This document shows, piece by piece, positions 40,991 through 49,967 of a stretch of DNA of 49,967 bases. The translations under genes were made by a program, and so were the position numbers. The first letter of the stretch is position 1; every line of letters begins with the position of its first letter. Source of the stretch: JBBRWV01 sp038248985 (GTDB lineage Bacteria > Planctomycetota > Phycisphaerae > WQYP01); NCBI GenBank assembly GCA_038248985.1, contig JBBRWV010000007.1, positions 1 through 49,967 of the forward strand, in the 5' to 3' direction. Below the pieces are notes generated by a model. That model saw only the letters and a program-made list of their open reading frames with translations. It had not been told where the DNA came from and did not search any database.

Positions 40991-42350
40991 CCCCCAACGC
41001 CTCCAACATCGCCCGCGCCTTAATCAACGTCTCCTCATATTCCAACCCCGCCTCACTATCCGCCACAATCCCCCCGCCCGCGCACACCTGCGCCACGCCC
41101 CCCTCCATCAAAATCGTCCGGATCGCTATGCTCAACGTCATATCCGCCAGCCGCCGCCCCTCCCCCGCCTGCGGCCCAATCAACCCGATATTCCCGCAAT
41201 ACAGCCCCCGCCGAAATTCCTCCAACTCCTCAATGATCTGCATCGCCCGTATCTTCGGCACCCCCGTGATCGACCCCCCCGGACACAGCGCCGCGAGCGT
41301 CTCCGCCAACCCCACCTCCGCCCGCACCTCCCCCACAATCGTCGCCGCCGTGTGCCACACCGTCGGATGTTTCTCCATCCCCCGCGCCTCCTTCACCCGC
41401 ACTGTCCCAAACCGCGCCACCCTCCCGACATCGTTCCGCAGCAAATCCACGATCATCGCCAGCTCCGCCCGATCCTTCTCGCTCGCCCACAGCTCCGCCC
41501 GCAATTCCGCATCCCGCGCCGTATCCCCCACCTCCCGCCGCCGCGTCCCCTTGATCGGCCGCGTCTCCAACTGCCCCTCCTGCACCTGCACAAACAACTC
41601 CGGCGACGCCGACAACACATGCCGCTCCACCCCATCCGGCCCCGTAAATCGCATAAACGCCGCATACAACGCCGGCGATAACCGCATCAACCGCTGAAAA
41701 ATGTCCACCGGCTCATCCCCCGTCCGCACCCGCCACTGTTGCGCCAAATTCGCCTGGTAAATATCCCCCGCCCCAATATATTCCCGCACCCGCAAAATCT
41801 TCTCACAGTATCTCGCCGCTGAAATCGCCTCCACCACTTCCACCGCCCCCGCCTCCCGCACCTCTGCCGCACCCCCTCTGCACAACTCCGCCATCCCCGC
41901 AAAATTCCCCCCGCGCGCTGCCTCCTCACTCCCCGCCACACACACCCCCATCCACCTCCCCTCCCCATCCCGCACCAGGTAATTCCGAAAAACCGACCAC
42001 CTCATCACCGGCCACTTCCACTCCTCCCCCCTTCCCTCTCTGCGCCCCTCCCCTATCCGCTCCAGCCCCCGTCCCACCTCATAAGAGACAAACCCCAACC
42101 ACCCCACCATCCGGTGTGGCGACTCCCACTTCACCTCCCCCATCGCCCGTTCCATCTCCCCCAACATCCCGCCATCCCCATACTCCACCGTCACCACCGG
42201 CTCCCACGCAATCACCGACATCCCCCCCGCTCCTCCCGCCGAATGCAGCATCATCACATCCCCCCGCCGCGCGCGCACCAGCCGCGCCAGCACCGCCTCC
42301 GCCTCTTCCCGCCCACCCGCCAATTCTCTCATTTCCGCAAATAGCTCCAT
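40962..42350 (-). CDS. pabB: Aminodeoxychorismate synthase component I (PabB)
   Basis: About 462 aa from the ATG at 42350 (a TTG at 42377 is in frame; GGAGGG lies only one or two bases before the ATG, so the start is uncertain). Chorismate-binding domain: YIGAGDIYQANLAQQW, LSASPELFVQ, TRPIKGTRRR, LLRNDVGRVARFGTV and LCPGGSITGVPKIRAMQII. The lysine of PIKGT is typical of PabB; TrpE has PIAGT. It makes aminodeoxychorismate for folate, with a glutaminase subunit encoded elsewhere. Confidence 0.85.
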   Translation of the reverse strand: MELFAEMRELAGGREEAEAVLARLVRARRGDVMMLHSAGGAGGMSVIAWEPVVTVEYGDGGMLGEMERAMGEVKWESPHRMVGWLGFVSYEVGRGLERIGEGRREGRGEEWKWPVMRWSVFRNYLVRDGEGRWMGVCVAGSEEAARGGNFAGMAELCRGGAAEVREAGAVEVVEAISAARYCEKILRVREYIGAGDIYQANLAQQWRVRTGDEPVDIFQRLMRLSPALYAAFMRFTGPDGVERHVLSASPELFVQVQEGQLETRPIKGTRRREVGDTARDAELRAELWASEKDRAELAMIVDLLRNDVGRVARFGTVRVKEARGMEKHPTVWHTAATIVGEVRAEVGLAETLAALCPGGSITGVPKIRAMQIIEELEEFRRGLYCGNIGLIGPQAGEGRRLADMTLSIAIRTILMEGGVAQVCAGGGIVADSEAGLEYEETLIKARAMLEALGVRGGVGGGG

Positions 42351-42400
42351 CCCTCCACAATACGATGCCCCGCCCAACCGTCAATCCCCTTCCTCGAATC

Positions 42401-45388
42401 TCACTCCAACACGATCGCCTTCGTCACCAGCGTCTTCCCATCACTCTGCCGCAACCCCATCGCCACCGTCTTCCCGCTCAGCATCTTCATCGCCGTCACC
42501 ACATCCCCCTTCGCCCCCGTCATGCTCGACAACCCAAACGTAAACCGCTTGATCACCGTCTGCCCCGGCCGCAGCTCCAGCACAAATCGCTGCTGCCGCG
42601 CCAACCCCGGCACCAGCACGTACGCCTGCACGTTCAGCGGTGCATCCGATATATTCGTGATCATCTGCTGCACCACCAGCTCCCCCTCACCCTCCTTCTC
42701 CCCGCCGCCCATCACCATCTGCGAAAACCCTTCCATCTCCACCCCCACCGCCGTCACCGTCACCGGCACCCGCAATTCCACCTCCGCGCCCGCCTCCGTC
42801 CGCAAACGCCCCCGCATCTCCTTCACCCCCGAATACTCCGCAAACGGATACCGGATCGTGATCCCACCCCTAAACTCCGCCCCTCCCGCCAACCCAATCG
42901 CAAAATTCGCCGGCTCCACTGTCCACCCCTTCGGCGGCAACAACGTCAGCGCTCCCTTCAATGCCTCCCCATATGAATTTCTCAACATCACCTCGTTCTT
43001 CACGCTCCCCGCACCCGCCGGAATCGTCCCATCCGCCAGCCCAAACGAACACCGCAGCTCCACCAACCGCGCATCCACCTGATCCAATATGATCGGCATC
43101 CGCGAGACCGTCACCCCCGTCATCCCCGACGCCTCCACCTTCAACCCCGTCACGTTCCCCAGCAAATCCACCATCCGCGGCCCCGCCCCCAACGGCACCT
43201 CCAACCGCTCCGGCGTGCTCTTCTCACTCCACATCACCATCACCCCCGCTCCGTCCCGCTCAAATAAAAATGTCCGCACCCCGTCCGCCAGCGGCAGCTC
43301 CCGCTTGTACGTCGCCCCGCCCAATGACTTCGCCAACGTGCGATACACAATCAGCAGCTCCTCCGGCTCGGTATACGACGTCATCGTCCCCAGCATCGTC
43401 CGCCGCGCCAAAGGCAAATTGATCAACACCGTCCGCGGATTCGCCGACCGCGCCCACACCACCCGCTGCCCAAAATCCGCCAAGCGATCCAGCCGCGAAT
43501 ACCCCCCCTCCTCCAGCGGCTCCACCAACGCGATCACCCCCTCCGCCCCTGCCCCCTTCAACGCCCCTCCCGGCTGCGTCCCGCTCCCCGCCCCCGTGCT
43601 CGCTACCCCCGTACTCGCCACCCCGCCCGCCTCCGCCTCCGCAAAACTCCCAATATACGCCGGTATCTGCCCCGGCTTGATCAACGACGGCAACCGCAAA
43701 TTCAACACCGCCCGCGGATACTGCTTCGGATCAAAATTGTAAAGCGCGTTCCACGGCACCACCAACTGCGGCTGATTCAACAACTCCGCCAACTCCCCGT
43801 AAATCTTCCCGTACAACTTCGGATACCGCGCATCATTCGAATAAAACCGATCCCCGCCCCCGCCGCTCCCTTCACCCTGCACCCCAATCTGCCAATACTC
43901 CACCCGGTTCGCATACCGCGACAACAAAAACGAAACGTACGGCTTCCACACCCCCATGTCCGCATCCACCAGCGACAACACCGAATCCCCGCTCCCCCCC
44001 GCCACCAATCTCGTCCCCGTCCCCGCTCCCCCCGCACCCCCCTTCCCCTTCTCGCTCAACTTCTCCACCAGCACCGTCGGCATCTCCGAAAAATTCGCCA
44101 GCACCCGTATCTCCAACCGCCCCAACGCATTGATCAACGCATCAAACTGCGGATCACGCTTCAATAAATTCTCCTCCGACATCTCCTTCCGCCACGCCGG
44201 CAACTGCACCAACCCTACCCCCATGTGCCGCAACACCGCCGGCAATTCGTTCCACGCCTCCACCGGCCACCCCGTCGCTACCACCCCAAACTCCGTCGCT
44301 GGCTTCTCGTACAACTTCCCCGCCGCCAGCGTCACCACCCGCGTCCGACGCCGCGCTATCAACGACGTACCATCAAACACGTCCAGCGTCGCCGTATACA
44401 ACCCCGGCGGCAGCACCCCATACGTCCACCGCTTCTCCCATGGCAAATTCGGATCCGCCGTAAATGTCCATGCCTCCGTCGCCACCCCTTTCCCTTCCCC
44501 ATCCGTCAGCGACAACTTCGCCGTCAGCTTCTCCCGACCCAAATCACTCACCGTCAATTCCAACTCCACCTTCTGCCCCGGCCCAAAAATATTCCCCGTC
44601 ACCGCCGGCACCGCCGGACACTTCACACTCAACCGCGGCAACTGAAATACCACGATGTCGTCAAACCACGCCGTCCCCGCAATGTCCTGGTGATACAACT
44701 CAAACTTCCCTAACGCCCCGTTCGACAACTGCTGCGGCTGCAACAACCCCATCTGCAATACCAAGCTCCGCGCATTCTTTAAATTCTGCCCCGGCATGTA
44801 CAAATGCAACACCTGCCACCCGTCCCCTTCCTTCCCCCCGCCCTTCTCCCCACCCGCCGGCGTCGCATACCGCGCCGAGTGACTCTCGCTCTCCCGTATC
44901 AAATTCCCCTTCTCATCCGCAAACCACGCCGCCAGCTCCGCCCGCGCATATTTCATCGGCGTCGTCTTCACAAATCCCAAAACGTAATAATCCGCATTCG
45001 GATTAATCACTATCTTCCCCGGCGCATACTGATACGCCACGCTCCCCCCATCAATCGACACCTCAAACCCCGTCTCCGCCGAACGATGCACCTCCGTCTG
45101 CAGTTTCCCCGTCGCATACACCGGATACCCCCGATCCTTCACCTTCCGCCAGTGCATCGGTGTCGTCTCGTAATTCCCCAGCTTCTTTTCCTCAAAATCA
45201 AACGTATGCACCACCCGCGACCCCGGCGACACCTCCCCCGACGTCGGCCCACTCGCCGCCACCCCCCCACGCGTCGCCGCCACCCCTCCCCCATGACCCT
45301 CCGACCCGTCCCCTTTCACGGGCAGCGCCGCCGACAACCCCGCCCACACGCTCATCAGCGCCGCCAGAATCCACATAAGCCTCTTCAT
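42401..45388 (-). CDS. Large exported protein with TIM-barrel-like centre and beta domains
   Basis: About 995 aa from the ATG at 45388, which starts a signal peptide (KRLMWILAALMSVWAGLSAA). An in-frame extension to 45493 has no signal. The N-terminal part (about 55-260) looks like a carbohydrate-binding jelly roll (VHTFDFEEKKLGNYETTPMH). The middle (about 365-720) has glycoside-hydrolase-like segments (VVATGWPVEAWNELPAVLRH, VEYWQIGVQGEG). The C-terminal part (about 800-900) resembles NEW3/Ig-like domains (LTLLPPKGWTVEPANFAI). No catalytic pair could be assigned, so the enzyme role is unproven. Confidence 0.65.
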   Translation of the reverse strand: MKRLMWILAALMSVWAGLSAALPVKGDGSEGHGGGVAATRGGVAASGPTSGEVSPGSRVVHTFDFEEKKLGNYETTPMHWRKVKDRGYPVYATGKLQTEVHRSAETGFEVSIDGGSVAYQYAPGKIVINPNADYYVLGFVKTTPMKYARAELAAWFADEKGNLIRESESHSARYATPAGGEKGGGKEGDGWQVLHLYMPGQNLKNARSLVLQMGLLQPQQLSNGALGKFELYHQDIAGTAWFDDIVVFQLPRLSVKCPAVPAVTGNIFGPGQKVELELTVSDLGREKLTAKLSLTDGEGKGVATEAWTFTADPNLPWEKRWTYGVLPPGLYTATLDVFDGTSLIARRRTRVVTLAAGKLYEKPATEFGVVATGWPVEAWNELPAVLRHMGVGLVQLPAWRKEMSEENLLKRDPQFDALINALGRLEIRVLANFSEMPTVLVEKLSEKGKGGAGGAGTGTRLVAGGSGDSVLSLVDADMGVWKPYVSFLLSRYANRVEYWQIGVQGEGSGGGGDRFYSNDARYPKLYGKIYGELAELLNQPQLVVPWNALYNFDPKQYPRAVLNLRLPSLIKPGQIPAYIGSFAEAEAGGVASTGVASTGAGSGTQPGGALKGAGAEGVIALVEPLEEGGYSRLDRLADFGQRVVWARSANPRTVLINLPLARRTMLGTMTSYTEPEELLIVYRTLAKSLGGATYKRELPLADGVRTFLFERDGAGVMVMWSEKSTPERLEVPLGAGPRMVDLLGNVTGLKVEASGMTGVTVSRMPIILDQVDARLVELRCSFGLADGTIPAGAGSVKNEVMLRNSYGEALKGALTLLPPKGWTVEPANFAIGLAGGAEFRGGITIRYPFAEYSGVKEMRGRLRTEAGAEVELRVPVTVTAVGVEMEGFSQMVMGGGEKEGEGELVVQQMITNISDAPLNVQAYVLVPGLARQQRFVLELRPGQTVIKRFTFGLSSMTGAKGDVVTAMKMLSGKTVAMGLRQSDGKTLVTKAIVLE

Positions 45389-45592
45389 CCACACTTTATC
45401 GGACAAAACCCCCCGCCCTATCCAACGCATTCCCCCAACCCCCGGCCCTCCCCTTAGTCCCACCCGCCAATTGTCCCCCAACCCTTCAACCACCGCCCCA
45501 ATCTATCCGATTTCAGAGTGTCCCCCGCGCCTCACCCCCGTACCCCCTTTTCGCCTCTGAATTCTGTGTTCCGAATTCCGAATCGAGCCTTC

Positions 45593-46837
45593 ATGCCCCT
45601 ACTCGTCCAATGCCTTGACCTCCAAGCCAGTATGCGCCTCGCTGAAGCCTTCATCTTCCGCGGACGCATCATGCTCCCCGGTGGGAAACTCCTCAACGAA
45701 GACGATATCCACATCCTCCACCGAAAATACCCCGAATCCACCCTCAAAGTCGGCGACCCCGTCCTCGACTCCCTCGTCAACTTCGAAGACGACACCCACG
45801 AACGCGAAATCGCCGCCTCCGTCACCCAAAAAATCTCCACCTCCATGAAAGAAGTCTCCCAACGCTTCAGCTCCCATGCCGACGCCTCCACCCTCAACTT
45901 CCTCTCCATCCGCAACACCGTCTCCAACCTCATCGACTTCCTCCGCGACAACCCCGTCTCACTCGCTCTCCTCAACCGCAATTCCGACTCCTCCTCCTAC
46001 TTCAATGAACACGCCGGAAACGTCTTCTACCTCGCCATGGTCCTCGGTTCCTCCGTCCGCGACTACGTCGTCCGCGAACGACAACGCCAAACCCGCGCCC
46101 AGAATCTCAACTCCTCCATCTCCATGAACCTCCTCCCCCTCGGCCTCGGCACCATGTTCATGGACCTCGCCATGTACCCCCTTGAACACATCCTCGCCCC
46201 CGGCTACGAACTCACCGACGAAGACCGACGCAAAATCCACGACCACCCCAACGCCAGCGCCGATATGCTCCCCGACACCCTCCCCTCCGCCGTCAAAATG
46301 GTCGTCCGTTGCCACCATGAAAACTTCGACGGCACAGGCTACCCCGCCCGACGACCCGGACCCTCCCTCCACGTCTTCACCCGCATCGTCCGCCTCTGCG
46401 ACGCCTTCGACGCCGCCACCAGCGCCAAATTCCACGCCCGCGCCAAATCCCCCGCCCGCGCACTCTGGGAAATGTCCCTCGGACCCTTCCGCCGATGCTA
46501 CGACCCCGTCCTCATGAAAGTCTTCTGCGGCATCATCCAACCCTTCCCCATCGGCGCCAAACTCAAACTCACCGACGGCCGCTACGCCATCGTCGTCAAA
46601 TACAACCGCACCCAACCTTTCCAACCGACCGTCATCATCGCCTTCGACGAACACGGTGTCCGCCTCCCCGTCGACCAACTCCAAAGCCCCCTCAACATCA
46701 GCGAAAACAACGACCTCCGCATCGCCCAATACGCCGGCGAAAACCTCAACTACCTCTACACCTCCGGCAACGAAAATGCCACCTTTGAACGCACCTCCCA
46801 ACCCATCGAATCCCTCCTCGAAGCCGTCTTCCCCTAA
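45593..46837 (+). CDS. HD-GYP-like protein with altered HD motif
   Basis: 414 aa from the ATG at 45593. The N-terminal 80 residues (SMRLAEAFIFRGRIMLPGGK...) resemble the domain often found before HD-GYP. The HD-GYP region (about 140-300) keeps the first histidine (NEHAGNVFYLAMVLG), the IHDHPNASADML histidine, and HHENFDGTGYP. The central HDIGK motif reads LGLGT (in LLPLGLGTMFMD), so the metal-binding His-Asp pair is lost. HD-GYP enzymes normally break down c-di-GMP; this one may only bind it or act as a scaffold. The last 90 residues form a beta-rich domain. Confidence 0.75.
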   Translation: MPLLVQCLDLQASMRLAEAFIFRGRIMLPGGKLLNEDDIHILHRKYPESTLKVGDPVLDSLVNFEDDTHEREIAASVTQKISTSMKEVSQRFSSHADASTLNFLSIRNTVSNLIDFLRDNPVSLALLNRNSDSSSYFNEHAGNVFYLAMVLGSSVRDYVVRERQRQTRAQNLNSSISMNLLPLGLGTMFMDLAMYPLEHILAPGYELTDEDRRKIHDHPNASADMLPDTLPSAVKMVVRCHHENFDGTGYPARRPGPSLHVFTRIVRLCDAFDAATSAKFHARAKSPARALWEMSLGPFRRCYDPVLMKVFCGIIQPFPIGAKLKLTDGRYAIVVKYNRTQPFQPTVIIAFDEHGVRLPVDQLQSPLNISENNDLRIAQYAGENLNYLYTSGNENATFERTSQPIESLLEAVFP

Positions 46838-47123
46838 CCCCCACCACCTCCCCGTTTAGCGACGCCGCAACGCGGCGTTCATCCTCCCCCACCACCCCCC
46901 CCGCTTTGCGCCCCCGCCCCGCAACGTTCATCCCTCTCAACCTCCCCCTCTCAACCTCCCCTCCCCCACCCTCAAAAAACACCCACTCCATTTTTAATGG
47001 AGACATATACATATCTTTAACTATTTATACTAAAACCAGCCCTCATCCCCACCCTCCCACCCTTCCGTCGTGCCGTCGTGCCGTCGTGTCAAAAGTAGAC
47101 CCCACACCATCTTCTTGCCCCCC
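46838..47123. other. Convergent intergenic region with small hairpins and a tandem octamer
   Basis: Between the converging HD-GYP and tsaD genes. ACGCCGC/GCGGCGT hairpin at 46864-46880, CTCCATT/AATGGAG hairpin near 46985-47002, and CCGTCGTG three times in tandem at 47065-47088. No terminator with a proper T-run is visible. Confidence 0.45.
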
Positions 47124-48167
47124 TCACACCGTCGCCACCGCCTCCAAACCCCATCCCGCCACCTTCCCCCGCCGCAACAAACCCTCCCCCAGCCCCGCAA
47201 TCATCGCCCCATTGTCCGTGCAATAACGCATCGGCGGAATAAACACCGCCAAACCCAGCTCCTCCCCCAACTCCAGCACCCGCTTCCGAATCACCCGATT
47301 CGCGCTCACCCCGCCCCCTATCAAAATCGCCCGCGCCTCGTACCGTCGCGCCGCACGACGCAGCTTCTCCACCAGCATCTCCGCGCACGTCCACTGAAAA
47401 CTCGCCGCCACATCCGCCTTCTCCTGCCCGCTCAACGCCGACGCATCCCGCTCCCGCCCCTGCCGCCCGTTCACATGATAAAGCACCGCCGTCTTCAATC
47501 CCGAAAATGAAAAATTCAGCGAGTCCTTCTCCAGGTGCGACAACGGAAACTTCACCGCCCGCCCATCCCCCCCCTCCGCCAACGCATCGATCAGCGGCCC
47601 CCCCGGATACCCCAACTGCAAAATCGCCGCCACCTTGTCAAACGCCTCCCCCACCGCATCATCCAGCGTGTGCCCAATCCGCAACAAATCATCAAACGCC
47701 CGCACCTGATACAACGATGAATGCCCCCCCGACATCACCAAGCCCACCGCCGGAAACTCCGGCCCCCCTCCTGACCCCTCACCCTGACCCCTCTCCCTCA
47801 ACATCACCGAATACAAATGCGCCTGCACATGATTCACCGCCACCAGCGGCTTGCCCCACCCAAACGCCAGCGCCTTCGCAAACGCCACCCCCACCAGCAA
47901 GCACCCAATCAACCCCGGACAATTCGCCACCGCCACCCCATCTATCTCCCGTCGCCCATCCTCCACCCCCGCCCGCACCAACGCCTCCTCCACAATCGCA
48001 TTCAAAGACTCCAAATGCGCCCGCGCCGCGATCTCCGGCACAACCCCCCCAAACTTCGCATGCAAATCAATCTGCGACGACACCACGTTCGACAGCACCT
48101 CCCGCCCCCCGCGCACCACCGCCGCCGAAGTCTCATCACAAGTTGTCTCAATTCCCAATATCAACAT
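47124..48167 (-). CDS. tsaD: tRNA N6-adenosine threonylcarbamoyltransferase TsaD
   Basis: 347 aa from the ATG at 48167; family sequence starts at once with MLILGIETTCDETSAAVV. The iron-binding motif is VNHVQAHLYSV (HxxxH at about 108-112). GLVMSGGHSSLYQ and the C-terminal AILIGGGVSANRVIR and YCTDNGAMIAGLG are all present. It transfers threonylcarbamoyl to A37 of ANN-decoding tRNAs with TsaB and TsaE. It follows ctpA on the same strand after 90 bp. Confidence 0.95.
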   Translation of the reverse strand: MLILGIETTCDETSAAVVRGGREVLSNVVSSQIDLHAKFGGVVPEIAARAHLESLNAIVEEALVRAGVEDGRREIDGVAVANCPGLIGCLLVGVAFAKALAFGWGKPLVAVNHVQAHLYSVMLRERGQGEGSGGGPEFPAVGLVMSGGHSSLYQVRAFDDLLRIGHTLDDAVGEAFDKVAAILQLGYPGGPLIDALAEGGDGRAVKFPLSHLEKDSLNFSFSGLKTAVLYHVNGRQGRERDASALSGQEKADVAASFQWTCAEMLVEKLRRAARRYEARAILIGGGVSANRVIRKRVLELGEELGLAVFIPPMRYCTDNGAMIAGLGEGLLRRGKVAGWGLEAVATV

Positions 48168-48205
48168 CGCCCACCAATTTCCCGTCCATGAACACCCCAA
48201 AAAAA

Positions 48206-48254
48206 CACTTGAAACTTGAACCTTGAACCTTGAAACTTGAACCTTGAAACTTAA
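48206..48254. repeat. Heptamer tandem repeat (CTTGAA-type) between ctpA and tsaD
   Basis: About seven units of (A/C)CTTGAA in a row, the last one decayed (ACTTAAA). It starts directly after the A-run at 48199-48205 and ends next to the ctpA stop. Confidence 0.8.
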
Positions 48255-48257
48255 ATC

Positions 48258-49685
48258 CTACCCCCCCTCATTCGTCATTTTCCGCGTCGCCGGAACCTCC
48301 TTCACCGCCTCCGGAAACTCCTTCTTCCCCTCCATCACCTGGTACGATACCAAACTCTCCAAACCCTTCTGCAACTGCCGATCCTCTGCTGGCTGCGTCC
48401 CCGCCGGCATCGTCGTCGTCCCGCCCCCTCCATTCTTCTTGATCACCTCCGTCGATCGCCGCGCCACCAATATCGCCTTGTTCTCCGCGTCCGTCAGCGG
48501 CAAATTGAACGCCGCCTCCGGCTCCACACCCCACTCCTTCGCATCCTTCTTCCGCATGATGTTCTTCCCATTCGGCAAATAGTAATACTGCGTCGTCAAC
48601 TTCAACGCCGCATTCCCATTGTCCAGCGTGATCAGCGTCTGCACCGATCCCTTCCCAAAACTCCGCGTCCCCACCAGCACCGCCCGGTTATGATCCTTCA
48701 ATGCCCCCGCCACAATCTCCGACGCCGATGCCGAATACTCGTTAACCAACACCACCAGCGGTATCCGCGGATACGTCCCCTCCTTCACCGCCTCCTTCAC
48801 ATAGTCCCGCTGCGGCGAACTCGGCTTCCCCGTCGACACGATCACCCCTGATTCCAAAAACCGATCCGCCACCTCCACCCCCGCCGTCAGCAATCCCCCC
48901 GGATTAAACCGCAAATCCAGGATGATCCCCTTCAGCCCCCCGCTCTTCTCATCCTCCATCAGCGGCCGCAGCGCCCTGTCCAAATCCTCCGCCGTGTTCT
49001 CCATGAAATTCGTGATCCGCACGTACGCAATTCGCCGCGCCGGGTCGATTAAAAAATCCCACTGCCCATCCGCTCCTTCCGTGTGCTTAAACCCCTTCAC
49101 CGAATGAATCTGAATCACCGCCCGCGTAATCGTCAAATCCACCGGCACCTTCTCCCCCTCATGAATCACCGTCAGCACCATCTGCGAACCCGCATCCCCG
49201 CCCACCTTCCCAATCAAATCCTTGAGCGCCAATCCATCCACCGCCACCCCGTCAATCTTCACGATCCGATCTCCCGCCAACACCCCTGCCTTAAGCGCCG
49301 GTGACCCCTCAATCGGCGACACGATGATGAACTGGTGCGTGTTCGGATCCTGCGAAATCTCCGCCCCAATCCCCGAAAATTGCCCCCGCACCGATTTGTC
49401 AAAAGCCTCCAGTTCCGCCTTCGAAAAAAAATCCGAATACTGATCCAACTCCCCCATCATCCCCTTGATCGCCCCACGCCGCAGCTTCTCATCCTCCACG
49501 TTCTCCACGTAGTTCCGCAAAATCTGCGAACGCACATCCACCAGCGTATCAAAAAATTGGTACGAGTCCTTCGCCCCCACGCTCCACTTCACCTGCGCCC
49601 GCCCCATATACACCCCAATCCCCAGCGCCGCCACCGCCACCGCCACATACGTCAAACCACGCCGCAACCACACACGCTCTGCCAT
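48258..49685 (-). CDS. ctpA: C-terminal processing protease (S41 family, CtpA-like)
   Basis: 475 aa from the ATG at 49685, with CTGGAG upstream; an in-frame extension to 49748 is unlikely. A signal anchor (LTYVAVAVAALGIGVYMG) is followed by a helical segment and a PDZ domain at about 75-165 (FSGIGAEISQDPNTHQFIIV, SPALKAGVLAGDRIVKIDG). The protease core contains GIILDLRFNPGGLL, the catalytic serine in NEYSASASEIVAGAL and the catalytic lysine in GTRSFGKGSVQT. It is a periplasmic Ser-Lys protease that trims protein C-termini. Confidence 0.93.
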   Translation of the reverse strand: MAERVWLRRGLTYVAVAVAALGIGVYMGRAQVKWSVGAKDSYQFFDTLVDVRSQILRNYVENVEDEKLRRGAIKGMMGELDQYSDFFSKAELEAFDKSVRGQFSGIGAEISQDPNTHQFIIVSPIEGSPALKAGVLAGDRIVKIDGVAVDGLALKDLIGKVGGDAGSQMVLTVIHEGEKVPVDLTITRAVIQIHSVKGFKHTEGADGQWDFLIDPARRIAYVRITNFMENTAEDLDRALRPLMEDEKSGGLKGIILDLRFNPGGLLTAGVEVADRFLESGVIVSTGKPSSPQRDYVKEAVKEGTYPRIPLVVLVNEYSASASEIVAGALKDHNRAVLVGTRSFGKGSVQTLITLDNGNAALKLTTQYYYLPNGKNIMRKKDAKEWGVEPEAAFNLPLTDAENKAILVARRSTEVIKKNGGGGTTTMPAGTQPAEDRQLQKGLESLVSYQVMEGKKEFPEAVKEVPATRKMTNEGG

Positions 49686-49883
49686 GCCACTCAACTCCAG
49701 ACAAATCGAAGGTCTCAGTCCTGCAATCCCGCCTCTGGAAAACCGCATCCAAAAAGCTCCCCAATCTTATCCGCCCCGCACCTCCAACGCGACGCCCTTT
49801 TGGCAATACAAACCCTCCCCCATCGTTGTACTTTCTCAGTGGTGCATCCCCCCAATCCCCTGGGTAGTTTTTAGGAGTTCGCC

Positions 49884-49967
49884 GTGCCGCGCCTCACCGT
49901 TGCCTTGCCCCTCCTCCTCGCCCTCAGCCTCGCCTTGACCCCCCTCCTCCCCGCCGCCGATACCCCC
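49884..49967 (+). CDS. Partial exported protein at the right edge (5' end)
   Basis: GTG at 49884 with TTAGGAG 6 bases upstream. 28 codons reach the window edge and encode a signal peptide (MPRLTVALPLLLALSLALTP) with a likely cleavage site at LPAAD. Product unknown. Confidence 0.6.
   Translation, partial: MPRLTVALPLLLALSLALTPLLPAADTP

Noticed and set aside
46864..47002. Small hairpins between the HD-GYP gene and tsaD as terminators
   Set aside because: Short stems without a following T-run.
48206..48254. CRISPR-like repeat
   Set aside because: 7-base units without spacers; no cas genes in the window.

Overview
The window is high-GC bacterial chromosome with no plasmid, phage or CRISPR features. 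Several things point to a planctomycete, probably of the Phycisphaerae type: a remnant of an H-X9-DG pseudopilin, a DUF4013 membrane protein, a small GTG-started 79-aa protein of a type I associate with that phylum, an ECF sigma/anti-sigma/PDZ set, and many large secreted proteins of unknown function. This assignment is inference from gene content, not from a marker gene.

Layout. 0-6.4 kb: a partial gene at the edge, a thioredoxin-like protein with an inserted secretion-ATPase-type domain, a C26 glutamine amidotransferase-like hydrolase, a DUF4258/HTH toxin-antitoxin pair, an ECF sigma / anti-sigma / PDZ operon and a metallophosphoesterase. 6.9-13.5 kb: an STN-like exported protein whose signal peptide lies in another frame, rlmN, htpX, a 610-aa exported protein and a DUF4013 membrane protein. 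13.7-22.1 kb: hemL, a CrtC/AttH-like protein, tRNA-Gln, a GT-C membrane protein, a pseudopilin fragment, nhaR, and the ribosomal/replication set rpsF-ssb-rplI. 22.5-28.7 kb: an orphan DNA methyltransferase, a GroES-like protein, the haem/sirohaem operon (precorrin-2 dehydrogenase, CcsA/HemX-like, hemA, plus a 49-aa membrane protein) and an L,D-transpeptidase. 28.7-29.9 kb: a decayed uric-acid-catabolism locus. 30-38.4 kb: dnaK, a small conserved gene, a PfkB kinase, and a sugar ABC importer operon (lipoprotein, binding protein, fused double permease, no ATPase). 38.5-50 kb: tRNA-Thr, a REP-associated transposase between two matching palindromes, dinB, a YkgJ-type cysteine-cluster protein, pabB, a 1,000-aa exported protein, a degenerate HD-GYP protein, tsaD, ctpA and the start of one more exported protein.

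Tetrapyrrole genes are split between two places: hemL at 13.7 kb, and hemA with sirohaem and cytochrome-c genes at 24-27 kb. hemA and hemL are consecutive steps of the C5 pathway.

The observations most worth a second look are: (1) the relic operon for uric acid degradation (urate oxidase, HIU hydrolase, amidohydrolase and xanthine dehydrogenase pieces in a row on the minus strand); (2) the REP-like palindromes flanking the transposase; (3) the -1 frame shift at a T6 run in the exported STN-like gene; (4) repeated use of a TAnnnT box 6-9 bases before an ATG without a ribosome binding site, suggesting leaderless mRNAs; (5) block-wise switches of strand G/C bias that suggest an inverted segment; (6) the thioredoxin fold interrupted by a GspE N-domain-like unit. 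No clearly new multi-gene defence or biosynthetic system was found.
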